Source: Acidiphilium sp. (GTDB taxonomy: Bacteria > Pseudomonadota > Alphaproteobacteria > Acetobacterales > Acetobacteraceae). From it: a DNA stretch of 64,000 bases. Below are positions 16,766 to 25,825 of the stretch, piece by piece (position 1 is the first letter of the stretch; every line of letters starts with the position of its first letter). The position numbers and the translations under genes were made by a program. The stretch covers positions 197,636 to 261,635 of the forward strand of contig JAQTXH010000004.1 of assembly GCA_028688905.1 (NCBI GenBank), in the 5' to 3' direction. The notes under the pieces are model-generated. The model saw only the letters and a list, made by a program, of their open reading frames with translations. It ran no database searches and was not told the DNA's origin.

Positions 16766-16867
16766 GATCCAGCTCCTGAAACCAAAGTGCCGTTTTATGG
16801 AGTCAGTGAGCGATCCGCAAACGCACGCCAGGATGCGGCCCTCGAGAAACCCGACGCATCCTGCGGC

Positions 16868-17920
16868 TTACAACGCGGGGGTCGTTACGCCCGATCGCAC
16901 GGGCACCAGATTATCCATGAAAAGCGAGGCGCAGGCCGCCCAGGAAAATTGCTCGGCAAACCGCCGGCAGTCGCCCCGGTTGACATCCAGGGCACCGAGC
17001 GCCGCTGTCCGCAAATTGTCATCCAGCGCCCCGACACGCGGCACCACGCCGCCAATGATATCGCGCGGGCCGGCGACCGGAAACGCCGCTACCGGCGTTC
17101 CCGCCGCCAGAGCTTCCAGTACCACCAGACCGAAGGTGTCGGTGCGGCTGGGGAAAACGAACACATCCGCGCTGGCGAACAGCGAGGCAAGTTCCCCCCC
17201 CTGGCGAGCGCCAAGAAACACTGTGCGCGGCCCGCTGTAGCGCCGGATCAGTCGCTCGCGTTCGGGGCCGTCGCCCACAATCAGCTTGGTTCCTGGCAGA
17301 TCGAGGTCGAGAAACGCCGGTACATTTTTCTCCACCGCCAAGCGCCCGACCGATAAAAAAACCGGCCGTTCATAGGGCAGTGTCACCGCCTGATCGGGGT
17401 GAAACAACGTTGCATCCACCCCGCGCGACCACAGCAGGGTGTTGGCGAACCCGTGATTCTTCAACTCCGCCGCGAGTGATCGCGTCGCCACCATGGTGCC
17501 GCAACCCCGCCCATGAAACCGCCGCAGCCACGCATAGGCCAGACGCTGCGGCATCCTGATCCGTGCTGCCAGATAGTCGGGAAAGCGCGTATGATACGCT
17601 GTGGTGAACTGCCATCCCGCGCGCCGGGCCAGCCGCGACGCGGCAATTCCCAACGGACCTTCGGTCGCGATGTGTAACGCGTCGGGCGCGAATTCATCGA
17701 ACAACCGCGCCATCCGCCGGCGCGGCAGCAGCGACAGCCGGATTTCAGGATAGCTGGGGCAGGGCAGGGTACAAAACCGATCCGGCCCTACCACCATAAC
17801 CCGCTGCCCCAACGCTTCCAGTTGGGTAGCCAGCATCGACAGTGTGCGCACCACACCGTTCACCTGTGCGTGCCACGCATCGGTGACGATCAGGATACGC
17901 CCCGCCTCGCCGCGCAGCAT
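16868..17920 (-). CDS. Glycosyltransferase family 4, diacylglycerol-type glycolipid synthase candidate
   Basis: A 350-residue GT-B fold enzyme. It opens with RILIVTDAWHAQVNGVVRTL, the hallmark of a GT4 subgroup in alphaproteobacteria related to diacylglycerol glycosyltransferases. The donor-site region includes FLSVGRLAVEKN and FPSRTDTFGLVVLEALAAGTPV, with the conserved E-x7-E spacing. It should add a sugar to a lipid at the inner membrane; the acceptor is inferred. The start at 17920 lies one base past the stop of the phosphoesterase gene and fits the family N-terminus; a start at 17947 overlapping that gene is possible. Pairing with an LpxH-like gene supports an envelope lipid role. Confidence 0.82.
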   Translation of the reverse strand: MLRGEAGRILIVTDAWHAQVNGVVRTLSMLATQLEALGQRVMVVGPDRFCTLPCPSYPEIRLSLLPRRRMARLFDEFAPDALHIATEGPLGIAASRLARRAGWQFTTAYHTRFPDYLAARIRMPQRLAYAWLRRFHGRGCGTMVATRSLAAELKNHGFANTLLWSRGVDATLFHPDQAVTLPYERPVFLSVGRLAVEKNVPAFLDLDLPGTKLIVGDGPERERLIRRYSGPRTVFLGARQGGELASLFASADVFVFPSRTDTFGLVVLEALAAGTPVAAFPVAGPRDIIGGVVPRVGALDDNLRTAALGALDVNRGDCRRFAEQFSWAACASLFMDNLVPVRSGVTTPAL

Positions 17921-17921
17921 T

Positions 17922-18749
17922 TCAGGCAGGTGCCGCATCCAACGCATCCCGCGTCGCCGAACTTTTGCGTGGGGTCAAGAACGAAAGTTTGTTGCGCGCG
18001 GCCCAGTCGATCAGTTCCAACCGCCCATCCCAATGCTCGACCAGGGCGGTGCAACTTTCCACCCAGTCGCCATCGTTGATATATTTCACGCCATCGACCA
18101 TCCGCATTTCCGGGTGATGGATGTGACCGCACACGACACCGTCGAACCCGCGCGCCCGTGCATCGGCGGCGAGTGCGGTCTCGAACCGGTCGATCGCCTT
18201 CACCGCTTCCTTCACCTGGCGCTTAAGGTAGGCCGAGAGCGACCAGTAGGGATACCCCAGGTGGGCGCGAACGATGTTGAAATAGCGGTTGAGGACCAAG
18301 GCGGCGGTGTAGGCCCAGTCACCAAGCAGTGCCAGGGTTTTTGCATAGCACACGACCGAATCGAATTGATCGCCATGGGTCACCAGCAGCCGCTCACCCA
18401 ATGCCGTGACGTGCTCTGCCTCGGCCGCGAAGGTAATGCCAGCCATCTCCAGCCCGAGTGGCAGAAACCGCCGCACCACTTCGTCGTGGTTGCCGGGAAC
18501 ATAGATGATTTTCGCCCCCTGGCGCGCGTGTCGCAAAATCAGGGTCAGCACATCGTCATGATGCTTGTCCCAGTACCAGCCGCGTTTCAGCCGCCAGCCG
18601 TCGATAATGTCGCCCACTAGGAAAATATGGTCCGCACTGGTGCGGCGCAAAAAATCCGCCAGAAAATCAGCCCGGCAGCCACGCGTGCCAAGATGAGTGT
18701 CCGATATGAACACGCTGCGATAACGTGTGATCGCGACCGATGCTGTCAT
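17922..18749 (-). CDS. LpxH-like metallophosphoesterase (UDP-2,3-diacylglucosamine hydrolase family)
   Basis: A 275-residue calcineurin-like phosphoesterase. The dimetal ligands are visible in order: FISDTHLG (Asp, His), LVGDIIDGW (Asp), YVPGNHDE (Asn, His), VTHGDQFD (His) and CGHIHHPEM (two His). This matches the LpxH/YbbF group that splits UDP-2,3-diacylglucosamine or related phosphodiesters. In many alphaproteobacteria such a gene is paired with a GT4 gene, as here, and the true substrate of the pair is less certain than for LpxH of E. coli. First gene of the minus-strand set; upstream is a long AT-rich region shared with the glgE operon. Confidence 0.85.
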   Translation of the reverse strand: MTASVAITRYRSVFISDTHLGTRGCRADFLADFLRRTSADHIFLVGDIIDGWRLKRGWYWDKHHDDVLTLILRHARQGAKIIYVPGNHDEVVRRFLPLGLEMAGITFAAEAEHVTALGERLLVTHGDQFDSVVCYAKTLALLGDWAYTAALVLNRYFNIVRAHLGYPYWSLSAYLKRQVKEAVKAIDRFETALAADARARGFDGVVCGHIHHPEMRMVDGVKYINDGDWVESCTALVEHWDGRLELIDWAARNKLSFLTPRKSSATRDALDAAPA

Positions 18750-18858
18750 GGCGCGCTCGTTACGCGATCGGGCCGTGTCGTGCCTAATGAAACTCTGATG
18801 ACAAGCGTTGGATATTTACAAATTCGTGACAGTTTGCGCGCATATTGTTTGCTCGAAA

Positions 18859-18918
18859 TACCTAACCGTCGAGGTACGGTTTGCGATACTGTAAGTTACC
18901 GTTGCATAGGTATGGTTT
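18859..18918. repeat. Two copies of a TACC...GGTAYGGTTT motif
   Basis: Copy 1 has TACC at 18859-18862 and GGTACGGTTT at 18873-18882. Copy 2 has TACC at 18897-18900 and GGTATGGTTT at 18909-18918. The decamers differ at one base and are 36 bases apart. Within copy 1, AACCGT (18864-18869) and ACGGTT (18876-18881) form a perfect inverted repeat. Such a pair, about 40-100 bases upstream of a promoter, looks like binding sites for a dimeric regulator; the regulator is unknown. Confidence 0.5.
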
Positions 18919-18946
18919 AACTCTCTGCAAGAATCGGTAATCACAA

Positions 18947-18972
18947 TTGAGATATGCGCTTGAGATATGCGT
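18947..18972. repeat. Tandem 13-base direct repeat overlapping the promoter
   Basis: TTGAGATATGCGC at 18947-18959 is followed immediately by TTGAGATATGCGT at 18960-18972; 12 of 13 bases match. The second copy includes the proposed -35 element, so a protein bound here would directly affect transcription of the glgE operon. Confidence 0.6.
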
Positions 18973-18989
18973 TCAGAAAATTATATACT
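18960..18989 (+). promoter_or_regulatory. Sigma-70-type promoter of the glgE-treY operon
   Basis: The -35 candidate TTGAGA (18960-18965), an 18-base spacer and the -10 candidate TATACT (18984-18989) make a good match to the housekeeping consensus, in an AT-rich setting. Transcription would start near 18996, about 340 bases before the glgE ATG. No other promoter-like sequence of this quality was seen in the gap. Experimental support is lacking. Confidence 0.5.
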
Positions 18990-19013
18990 AACAATATTTT
19001 AAGGTTGGGCGTC

Positions 19014-19223
19014 TTATTGTGGTGCTTGGTCTTTCCGCGCCGCGACTGGCACCCACCATTTTGTGGTTCCCGCATCGCCTGTAGCTCCTAATGATTTCAA
19101 TATAGCAACAATTCCAACTGCCATCGGTTCTCGACGTCCTCCAGCCTTGGACCCAGCCTTGAACATGGTGCAGGACCTGCCCACATCCTCGAAGTTCGTT
19201 CGAGCCTGCGCCGCGTTCCACAA
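19014..19223 (-). CDS. Doubtful small hypothetical protein antisense to the glgE leader
   Basis: A 69-residue open frame starting at a TTG, with no good ribosome binding site. The translation has protein-like stretches (RTNFEDVGRSCTMFKAG, AILKSLGATGDAG, TTKWWVPVAARKDQ) but matches no family I recognise, and there is no ATG start except internally. It could be a gene fragment left by a transferred element or a chance frame. If transcribed it would be antisense to the operon leader. Confidence 0.2.
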   Translation of the reverse strand: MWNAAQARTNFEDVGRSCTMFKAGSKAGGRREPMAVGIVAILKSLGATGDAGTTKWWVPVAARKDQAPQ

Positions 19224-19337
19224 TTCGTTGCCGCGTTCGAGCGATATTTAGCTGTCCCGGGTTTGGGCTGAAGCGTCGTCAGCCTTGATTTCGCTGTGAA
19301 AAACGAGCCATTACTGGCTTCATGGAGACTGTCCAGT

Positions 19338-22300
19338 ATGGATGACCAATCAGTCATGTCCAGTGCGACGCTGCCAATTTCGGCAACCTCCGCCGATCAA
19401 TTTACGGCTTCGTCGCGACCTAGGCCCTCGGCGCTATATTACATCGATACTGCAACGACCGCTACTGTGGCCTCCTGGACTGACGCCGCCGATCGCGCGG
19501 CAGCGCTCGGTTTCGATGCGATCCTGCTATCCTCCCCTTTCGCGACTGACGGTTCATCTCACGAATTCAATGTCACCAGCCACGCCGTTCTACGTGAGAC
19601 ACTCGGTGGCGGCGCGGTTGATACGGCCCTGGGCCACCTTGCCAGCACCGCCCATGCAAACGACTTGTCGGTGGTTCTCGACGTCTGCATGGATCGGATT
19701 GCCATCACGGCCCCCCTGGCCGAGGCCCACCCCGACTGGTTCGTCCATGCGGACGACGCGGCCGCCTTCTGTTTTCTGTCCGAATCGGATGCGGCGGTGG
19801 ACTGGTGGGACGATCGGTTCGCCGCCTGGCAATCGGTCGGGATCGACGGGTTTCGCTGCGACGCCGCTCACCGGGTTCCTGCCACCGTGTGGGCGCGCCT
19901 GATCCGTGCCGCGCGCTCCCGCAACCCGACATGCCTGTTCATTGCCTCCACATTCGGGGCGACACCGCCGGCAATCGCCGGACTGGCAGGGTGTGGTTTC
20001 GACTTTGCCCTGTCATCGTCATGCTGGTGGGATGGCAGCGCACCCTGGCTGGCCGACGATCTCGATCGCATCGGGGGCATCGGCCACGTTGCCACCCTGG
20101 CAGCCCCTCCCGGCCATACTGGTCCTCTGGCCAATCGCGCCATCGGTCTTGCCGCGTTTCTGGGTCGTCTCTGGGTTCTGAACATTGAGCCGGTTGCCAG
20201 CCAGACCGAAGTGATCACCTCTGCCAACGCGCTGCGCCGGCATCATCGCGCTTTGTTCGAAGGTGCCGCCCGTCTGGTGTCACCGCCTTTTGCGCCGGTT
20301 GCGGTGTTCGCCCGAATTGGCGCACCCGACGGCGGTCTGCTGTTTGCCCTGGCACCGGGTATCCGTTCGATCACTGCAACCCAAATCCGGGCGTGGCTCG
20401 GGGAGAGTTGTGGCGAAATTATACGGCTTCCCGATGCCGCTGCGCCGTCGGTGGACCGGGAAAACGCCTTCACGACCAGTGCGGCGGGTACGCTGCTGCT
20501 TTACACCCAGCCGCCTCGGCCTGTCACGCGGGTGGCGAGCAAGGCGATTCCCGCGAAAAATGCCGTCAAAGCACCGCGCATTGCAATCGAGGCGGTGTCG
20601 CCGGCGGTCGAATCCGGCCGGTTTCCGATCAAGCGCATCGTCGGCGAGCAGATCGTGTTCGAGGCCGACCTGATCTGCGATGGTCACGGCAAACTCGCCG
20701 CCGATCTGCTCTGGCGCGCTGCCGACGAAACCGCATGGCAACGTGCTCCGATGGCGCTGCTCGCCAATGATCGTTGGACCGCGACCCTGCGGCTCGATCG
20801 TCTGGGCCGCCATCAGGTCACGATCGAGGCCTGGATTGACCGTTTCGGGGCCTTTGTCGATGAGATCACCAAAAAACACGCGGCCGGCGTGGACATCGCC
20901 CTTGAACGGGTCGAGGGCGTCGCCCTGATCGAAGCCGCCGCCCACCACGCAACGCCTCCCGATCGGGAGGCCGCCACCGCGCTGCTTGCTCTCCTCGCCG
21001 CGACCCCGGAAGATCAGCGGCTAGCCCTGTTGATCGATCCGGTCACCGTCGCGCTGATGCGCACCGTCGAACCTCGGCATTCGCTCCTCCGGCTGCATCC
21101 GCCATTGCCGGTCGAGGCTGAACGCACCAAGGCAGGTTTTGCCAGTTGGTATGAGATTTTTCCGCGCAGCCAGAGCGGATCTGAAACCCGGCACGGTCAT
21201 TTCGACGATGTTATCGCGCACCTGCCGCGTATCCACGCCATGGGGTTCGATATCCTGTATTTCCCGCCGATCCACCCGATTGGTCATAAAAATCGGAAAG
21301 GCCGCAACAACAGCCTGACCCCAAGTGAAACCGATCCTGGCAGCCCCTATGCCATCGGCGGGCCAGACGGGGGCCATTGCGCACTTCACCCGGAGCTTGG
21401 CAGCTTCGATGATTTTCGCCGCTTGTTAACCGCCGTTGCCGATCACGGCCTGGAACTGGCACTGGATTTTGCCATCCAGTGCGCGCCCGATCACCCATGG
21501 TTGCGCGAACATCCCGAATGGTTCGACTGGCGCCCCGACGGTTCGATCCGCTACGCGGAAAACCCGCCGAAAAAATATGAAGACATCGTCAATGTCGATT
21601 TCTATGCTGAAGGTGCGATGCCCTCGCTCTGGATCGCGCTGCGCGATGTGGTCGCCTTCTGGGTCAAACAAGGGGTGCGCATTTTCCGGGTCGATAACCC
21701 CCACACCAAGCCATTGCCGTTCTGGGAATGGATGATCAACGACATTCGCGCCCGCAACCCGGAGGTCATGTTCCTCGCCGAAGCCTTCACGACGCCAAAA
21801 CTGATGTACCGGTTGGCAAAACTCGGTTTCTCGCAATCCTATACTTATTTCACCTGGCGCAATACCGCCGCCGAGTTGCGTGAATACTTCACTGAATTAA
21901 CGACTATGGCCCCGCGCGAATTCTTCCGCCCCCATCTTTTTGTCAATACGCCTGATATCAATCCGGTATTCCTGCAAACATCGGGCCGCCCCGGCTTTCT
22001 GCTGCGCGCGGCGCTGGCGGCGACGTTGTCAGGCCTTTGGGGCGTATATAATGGCTTCGAATTGTGCGAATCCGCTGCCTTGCCCGGGCGCGAGGAATAT
22101 CTCGACTCCGAAAAATACCAGATCCGCGCATGGGATCATGACCGCCCCGGCAACATCGTCTCCGAGATCACCGCGTTGAACCGCATGCGCCGGCAGAACC
22201 CGGCGTTGCACAGCCATCTCGGTATTACCTTTCTGCCCTGCTCCAACGAACACGTGCTGTATTTCGAAAAAACCAATGCCGACCGCAGCAATGTCATCCT

Positions 22301-22502
22301 CGCCGCCATCAGCCTCGATCCGTTCAACCGCCAGATCGCCGAGATCGAACTACCCCTCTGGCGTTTCGGTCTTGCCGACGATGCCGCCCTGAACGCCGAA
22401 GATCTTGCGCGCGGCGTCGCTTTCGTCTGGCATGGCAAACACCAGATTGTCAGCCTCGATCCACACGAACTGCCTTATTGCATCTGGCGAGTGCGCGCAT
22501 GA
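19338..22502 (+). CDS. glgE: Alpha-1,4-glucan:maltose-1-phosphate maltosyltransferase with N-terminal degenerate GH13 domain
   Basis: Transfers maltose from maltose-1-phosphate to the non-reducing end of a glucan (GH13_3). The chosen ATG at 19338 has a GGAG about 10 bases upstream and gives 1,054 residues; a GTG at 19296 is an alternative. Three parts are seen. Residues about 30-395 are a GH13-like domain with a nucleophile-like D175 in GIDGFRCDAAHRVP but Ser (204) where the acid/base Glu should be. Residues about 426-531 are the DUF3416 beta-sandwich. Residues about 600-1054 are the active domain with nucleophile D786 in FRVDNPHTKP, acid/base E815 in VMFLAEAF and D873 in VNTPDINP. GlgE of actinobacteria is near 670 residues, so the first 400 are extra. 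First gene of the operon; its stop overlaps treS. Confidence 0.92.
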   Translation: MDDQSVMSSATLPISATSADQFTASSRPRPSALYYIDTATTATVASWTDAADRAAALGFDAILLSSPFATDGSSHEFNVTSHAVLRETLGGGAVDTALGHLASTAHANDLSVVLDVCMDRIAITAPLAEAHPDWFVHADDAAAFCFLSESDAAVDWWDDRFAAWQSVGIDGFRCDAAHRVPATVWARLIRAARSRNPTCLFIASTFGATPPAIAGLAGCGFDFALSSSCWWDGSAPWLADDLDRIGGIGHVATLAAPPGHTGPLANRAIGLAAFLGRLWVLNIEPVASQTEVITSANALRRHHRALFEGAARLVSPPFAPVAVFARIGAPDGGLLFALAPGIRSITATQIRAWLGESCGEIIRLPDAAAPSVDRENAFTTSAAGTLLLYTQPPRPVTRVASKAIPAKNAVKAPRIAIEAVSPAVESGRFPIKRIVGEQIVFEADLICDGHGKLAADLLWRAADETAWQRAPMALLANDRWTATLRLDRLGRHQVTIEAWIDRFGAFVDEITKKHAAGVDIALERVEGVALIEAAAHHATPPDREAATALLALLAATPEDQRLALLIDPVTVALMRTVEPRHSLLRLHPPLPVEAERTKAGFASWYEIFPRSQSGSETRHGHFDDVIAHLPRIHAMGFDILYFPPIHPIGHKNRKGRNNSLTPSETDPGSPYAIGGPDGGHCALHPELGSFDDFRRLLTAVADHGLELALDFAIQCAPDHPWLREHPEWFDWRPDGSIRYAENPPKKYEDIVNVDFYAEGAMPSLWIALRDVVAFWVKQGVRIFRVDNPHTKPLPFWEWMINDIRARNPEVMFLAEAFTTPKLMYRLAKLGFSQSYTYFTWRNTAAELREYFTELTTMAPREFFRPHLFVNTPDINPVFLQTSGRPGFLLRAALAATLSGLWGVYNGFELCESAALPGREEYLDSEKYQIRAWDHDRPGNIVSEITALNRMRRQNPALHSHLGITFLPCSNEHVLYFEKTNADRSNVILAAISLDPFNRQIAEIELPLWRFGLADDAALNAEDLARGVAFVWHGKHQIVSLDPHELPYCIWRVRA

Positions 22503-25500
22503 AAAAGAATCACAAGGTCACCATTGCCTCTTTCGCCGAAGGTGATCCCCTCTGGTACAAAGATGCGGTGATCTATCAGGTTCACGTCAAATCCTTTTTT
22601 GACAAAAACAACGATGGCGTTGGCGATTTCGTCGGTCTGATGGAAAAACTCGACTATATTACCGAACTCGGCGTTACCGCAATCTGGTTACTGCCGTTTT
22701 ACCCATCACCCCGCCGCGATGATGGATACGACATCAGCGCCTATCGTGCGGTCCACGAAGAATACGGCTCCCTTGCCGATCTGCGCCACCTGATCGATGC
22801 TGCCCATAGTCGCGATATTCGGGTCATCACCGAACTTGTCATCAATCATACCTCCGACCAGCACCCCTGGTTTCAGCGTGCCCGCGCGGCCAAATCAGGC
22901 TCATCCGCGCGTAACTATTATGTCTGGTCCGACACCGATCATAAATATGACGGCACCCGCGTCATCTTTATAGACACCGAAAAATCGAATTGGACCTGGG
23001 ACGCCGTCGCCGGTGCCTATTACTGGCACAGGTTTTACAGCCACCAACCCGATCTGAATTTCGACAACCCCAGGGTTCTGCACGAAGTTCTCGGTATCAT
23101 GCGCTTCTGGCTCGATCTCGGGGTCGATGGTTTACGGCTCGATGCGGTGCCTTACCTCATCGAGCGGGAGGGAACTAACAACGAAAACCTGCCGGAAACT
23201 CACGTTGTTCTCAAACAGATCCGCGCGGCGATGGATGCGCACGCCCCCGGCCGCATGTTGCTCGCCGAAGCTAACCAATGGCCGGAAGATGCGCAGCAAT
23301 ATTTTGGCGGCGGCGATGAATGCCACATGTCGTTTCATTTTCCGCTAATGCCGCGCATGTATATGGCAATCGCCCAGGAAGATCGCTTTCCGATCACCGA
23401 CATCATGCGCCAGACGCCGGCGATCCCGGAGGTGTGCCAATGGGCAATTTTTTTGCGCAATCACGATGAACTAACGCTCGAGATGGTCACGGACTCCGAA
23501 CGTGATTACCTTTGGGAAACCTACGCCGCCGATCGTCGCGCCCGTCTCAACCTCGGTATCCGCCGGCGGTTGGCTCCGTTACTGGAGCACGATCGTCGCC
23601 GCATTGAACTGATGAACGGATTGCTGTTCTCGATGCCTGGTACTCCCGTGATTTATTACGGTGACGAAATCGGCATGGGCGACAACATTCATCTCGGCGA
23701 TCGCGACGGTGTGCGCACGCCGATGCAATGGTCACCCGATCGCAACGGCGGCTTTTCGCGCGCCAACCCTGCACAACTTGTCCTGCCGCCCATCATGGAC
23801 CCGATCTATGGTTATCAGGCGCTCAATGTCGAAGCCCAGGCCGCCGACCCATACTCACTGTTGAACTGGACGCGCCGCATGCTGGCGGTCCGCAAGCGCC
23901 ACCGTGCCTTTGGCCGTGGCACACTACGTTTCCTGTATCCGGGAAATCGAAAAGTTCTGGCATATCTGCGTGAGTTTACCGATAGCGATGGCCGTGACGA
24001 GGTCATCCTTTGCGTATACAATCTGTCGCGTACCGCCCAGGCTGTCGAACTCGATCTCGTGGCACTGGAAGGTCGCATTCCGCTTGATCTGCTCGGTGGG
24101 TCGCCATTCCCGCCGATCGGCCAACTGCCCTACATGCTCACCTTGCCGCCTTTTGCATTCTACTGGTTCAGTCTGGCGACCGAAGCGGCGATGCCGACCT
24201 GGCGCATCCAGCCGTCCGAACCTTTACCCGAATTTGCAACCCTGGTGATGCGCAGCGGACTTTCCGATCTTCTCAATGCCGAGGCCAGGACAATTCTGGA
24301 GACCGAGAGCCTGCCGAAATACCTCGCCCGCCGCCGTTGGTTCGCGGCCAAGGACCGCAAGATCGATGCCGCCACGCTCGGTCGCGCCGACATTGTCGGC
24401 AGCGAAGCTACCGGCCTGTTGCTCGCCGAAGTCATTGTCGATGTCGGCGGATCGCACCAGACTTATCAGGTGCCGCTTGCTGTTAGTTGGGATGACGAAC
24501 CATCAAATCCAATGGTCCAGCAGCTTGCCCTGGCCCGTATCAGGCGGCACCGCCGTGTCGGGTTCCTGACCGATGCCTTCGCGATCGACGCTCTGCCGCG
24601 TAACATCATCGCCGGTCTCAAGGCGCGCGCTTGTCTCACGATCAAGGATGGTGAAATTCGGTTCCTGCCAACGGCGCAGATCGATGATCTTCCCGATATG
24701 AAGGACGCCGAAATTCGCCGGTTTTCGGCGGAACAATCGAACAGTTCGATGATCGTCGGCGATACCGCGATCATCAAGGTGTTGCGCCGGATCGAGGGGG
24801 GCATTCATCCCGAGACAGAAATGACCCGTTTTTTGACTGAGAACGGCTTCACCAATACACCCGCACTGTTAGGCGAAGTGGTGCGTGTTGACGCCGAAGG
24901 TCAATTTTATACCTTGATCGTTGCGCAGCGTTTCGTACGCAACCAGGGTGATGCATGGCAATGGACGCTCGATTCGCTCACCCGCGCCGTCGACACCGCG
25001 ATCCACGCCGATCTCAATGACGCGGACGAAGCCGATGCCCTCGCCGGCTACCTGCCTTTTGCCGCCGCCATGGGGCGGCGTCTGGCTGAAATGCACGCCA
25101 CTTTGGCAAATCCCGGCACCGCACCCGATTTCAACCCGGAACCGGCCGATAGCGACGACATCGCGCGGTGGGCCAGATCGGCGTACCAGCAGGTGGCGGC
25201 GGCGTTCGCGGCATTGGAGCGCGCGCGTCCACAGGCGGCACCCGCAACGCTCGCCTTGATTGAACAACTGATGCAGAAGCGCCAAGACCTTGAGGCCGCC
25301 TTGCCGACATTAGCAAAGGCGGGCCTGGGAACTTTAAAAACGCGCATTCACGGCGATTTTCATCTCGGCCAGATTCTGGCAGCGCAGGGCGATGCCTATC
25401 TGATCGATTTCGAGGGCGAACCCGCGAAATCTTTGACCGAGCGGCGCGCCAAGGGTTCAGCACTGCGCGATGTCGCGGGGTTGTTGCGCTCGTTCGATTA

Positions 25501-25825
25501 CGCCGGTGCGTCGGTTGAACGCGCAGTACCCATTGCGACCGAAATGGCCCATCAGCGCGCGGCCTCGATGCTTCGACGATTTAGCAGAGACGCTGGTGCC
25601 AGCTTCATCGAAGCCTACCGCGGCATTGCTGCCAGTGCAGCGCATCCATGGATTACGGACGACGCATGGGACGATCTGCTGGCTCTGTTTCTGATCGAGA
25701 AATCGGCCTACGAAATTTGTTACGAAGCAGCAAACCGACCAGCGTGGCTCATTATTCCGTTGACCGGACTGGCGCGACTGGCAAACCAGATCACGACAGG
25801 AGTGAATGATGCCGACAATGGATGA
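22499..25825 (+). CDS. treS: Trehalose synthase fused to maltokinase (TreS-Mak)
   Basis: Bifunctional protein of 1,108 residues. The TreS half (about 1-550, GH13_16) interconverts trehalose and maltose. It has nucleophile D215 in [13 protein letters not shown], acid/base E257 in MLLAEANQ and transition-state His-Asp at 322-323 in FLRNHDEL. The C-terminal half (about 570-1108) is a maltokinase (Pep2 type) that makes maltose-1-phosphate. It has the N-terminal cap [15 protein letters not shown] and the kinase motifs HGDFHLGQ (near 952) and IDFEGEP (near 967). This fusion is known in many bacteria and feeds GlgE directly. The ATG at 22499 overlaps the glgE stop as ATGA; an in-frame start seven codons upstream is less likely. 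Confidence 0.95.
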   Translation: MKKNHKVTIASFAEGDPLWYKDAVIYQVHVKSFFDKNNDGVGDFVGLMEKLDYITELGVTAIWLLPFYPSPRRDDGYDISAYRAVHEEYGSLADLRHLIDAAHSRDIRVITELVINHTSDQHPWFQRARAAKSGSSARNYYVWSDTDHKYDGTRVIFIDTEKSNWTWDAVAGAYYWHRFYSHQPDLNFDNPRVLHEVLGIMRFWLDLGVDGLRLDAVPYLIEREGTNNENLPETHVVLKQIRAAMDAHAPGRMLLAEANQWPEDAQQYFGGGDECHMSFHFPLMPRMYMAIAQEDRFPITDIMRQTPAIPEVCQWAIFLRNHDELTLEMVTDSERDYLWETYAADRRARLNLGIRRRLAPLLEHDRRRIELMNGLLFSMPGTPVIYYGDEIGMGDNIHLGDRDGVRTPMQWSPDRNGGFSRANPAQLVLPPIMDPIYGYQALNVEAQAADPYSLLNWTRRMLAVRKRHRAFGRGTLRFLYPGNRKVLAYLREFTDSDGRDEVILCVYNLSRTAQAVELDLVALEGRIPLDLLGGSPFPPIGQLPYMLTLPPFAFYWFSLATEAAMPTWRIQPSEPLPEFATLVMRSGLSDLLNAEARTILETESLPKYLARRRWFAAKDRKIDAATLGRADIVGSEATGLLLAEVIVDVGGSHQTYQVPLAVSWDDEPSNPMVQQLALARIRRHRRVGFLTDAFAIDALPRNIIAGLKARACLTIKDGEIRFLPTAQIDDLPDMKDAEIRRFSAEQSNSSMIVGDTAIIKVLRRIEGGIHPETEMTRFLTENGFTNTPALLGEVVRVDAEGQFYTLIVAQRFVRNQGDAWQWTLDSLTRAVDTAIHADLNDADEADALAGYLPFAAAMGRRLAEMHATLANPGTAPDFNPEPADSDDIARWARSAYQQVAAAFAALERARPQAAPATLALIEQLMQKRQDLEAALPTLAKAGLGTLKTRIHGDFHLGQILAAQGDAYLIDFEGEPAKSLTERRAKGSALRDVAGLLRSFDYAGASVERAVPIATEMAHQRAASMLRRFSRDAGASFIEAYRGIAASAAHPWITDDAWDDLLALFLIEKSAYEICYEAANRPAWLIIPLTGLARLANQITTGVNDADNG

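Larger units (their letters stand above)
18750..19337. promoter_or_regulatory. Long divergent regulatory region upstream of the glucan-trehalose operon
   Basis: A 588-base gap between the phosphoesterase gene (minus) and glgE (plus), clearly AT-richer than the genes around it in its first half. It contains two related motifs (18859-18918), a 13-base tandem repeat (18947-18972) and a sigma-70-type promoter (18960-18989), leaving a leader of about 340 bases before the glgE ATG. A small hairpin, GGCTGA (19266-19271) with TCAGCC (19279-19284), lies about 55 bases before the start. A minus-strand open frame at 19014-19223 crosses the leader and is listed separately. Confidence 0.55.

Noticed and set aside
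16766-16867. Possible small gene between the dehydrogenase and GT4 genes
   Set aside because: The 102 bases hold no frame with a ribosome binding site and no motif.
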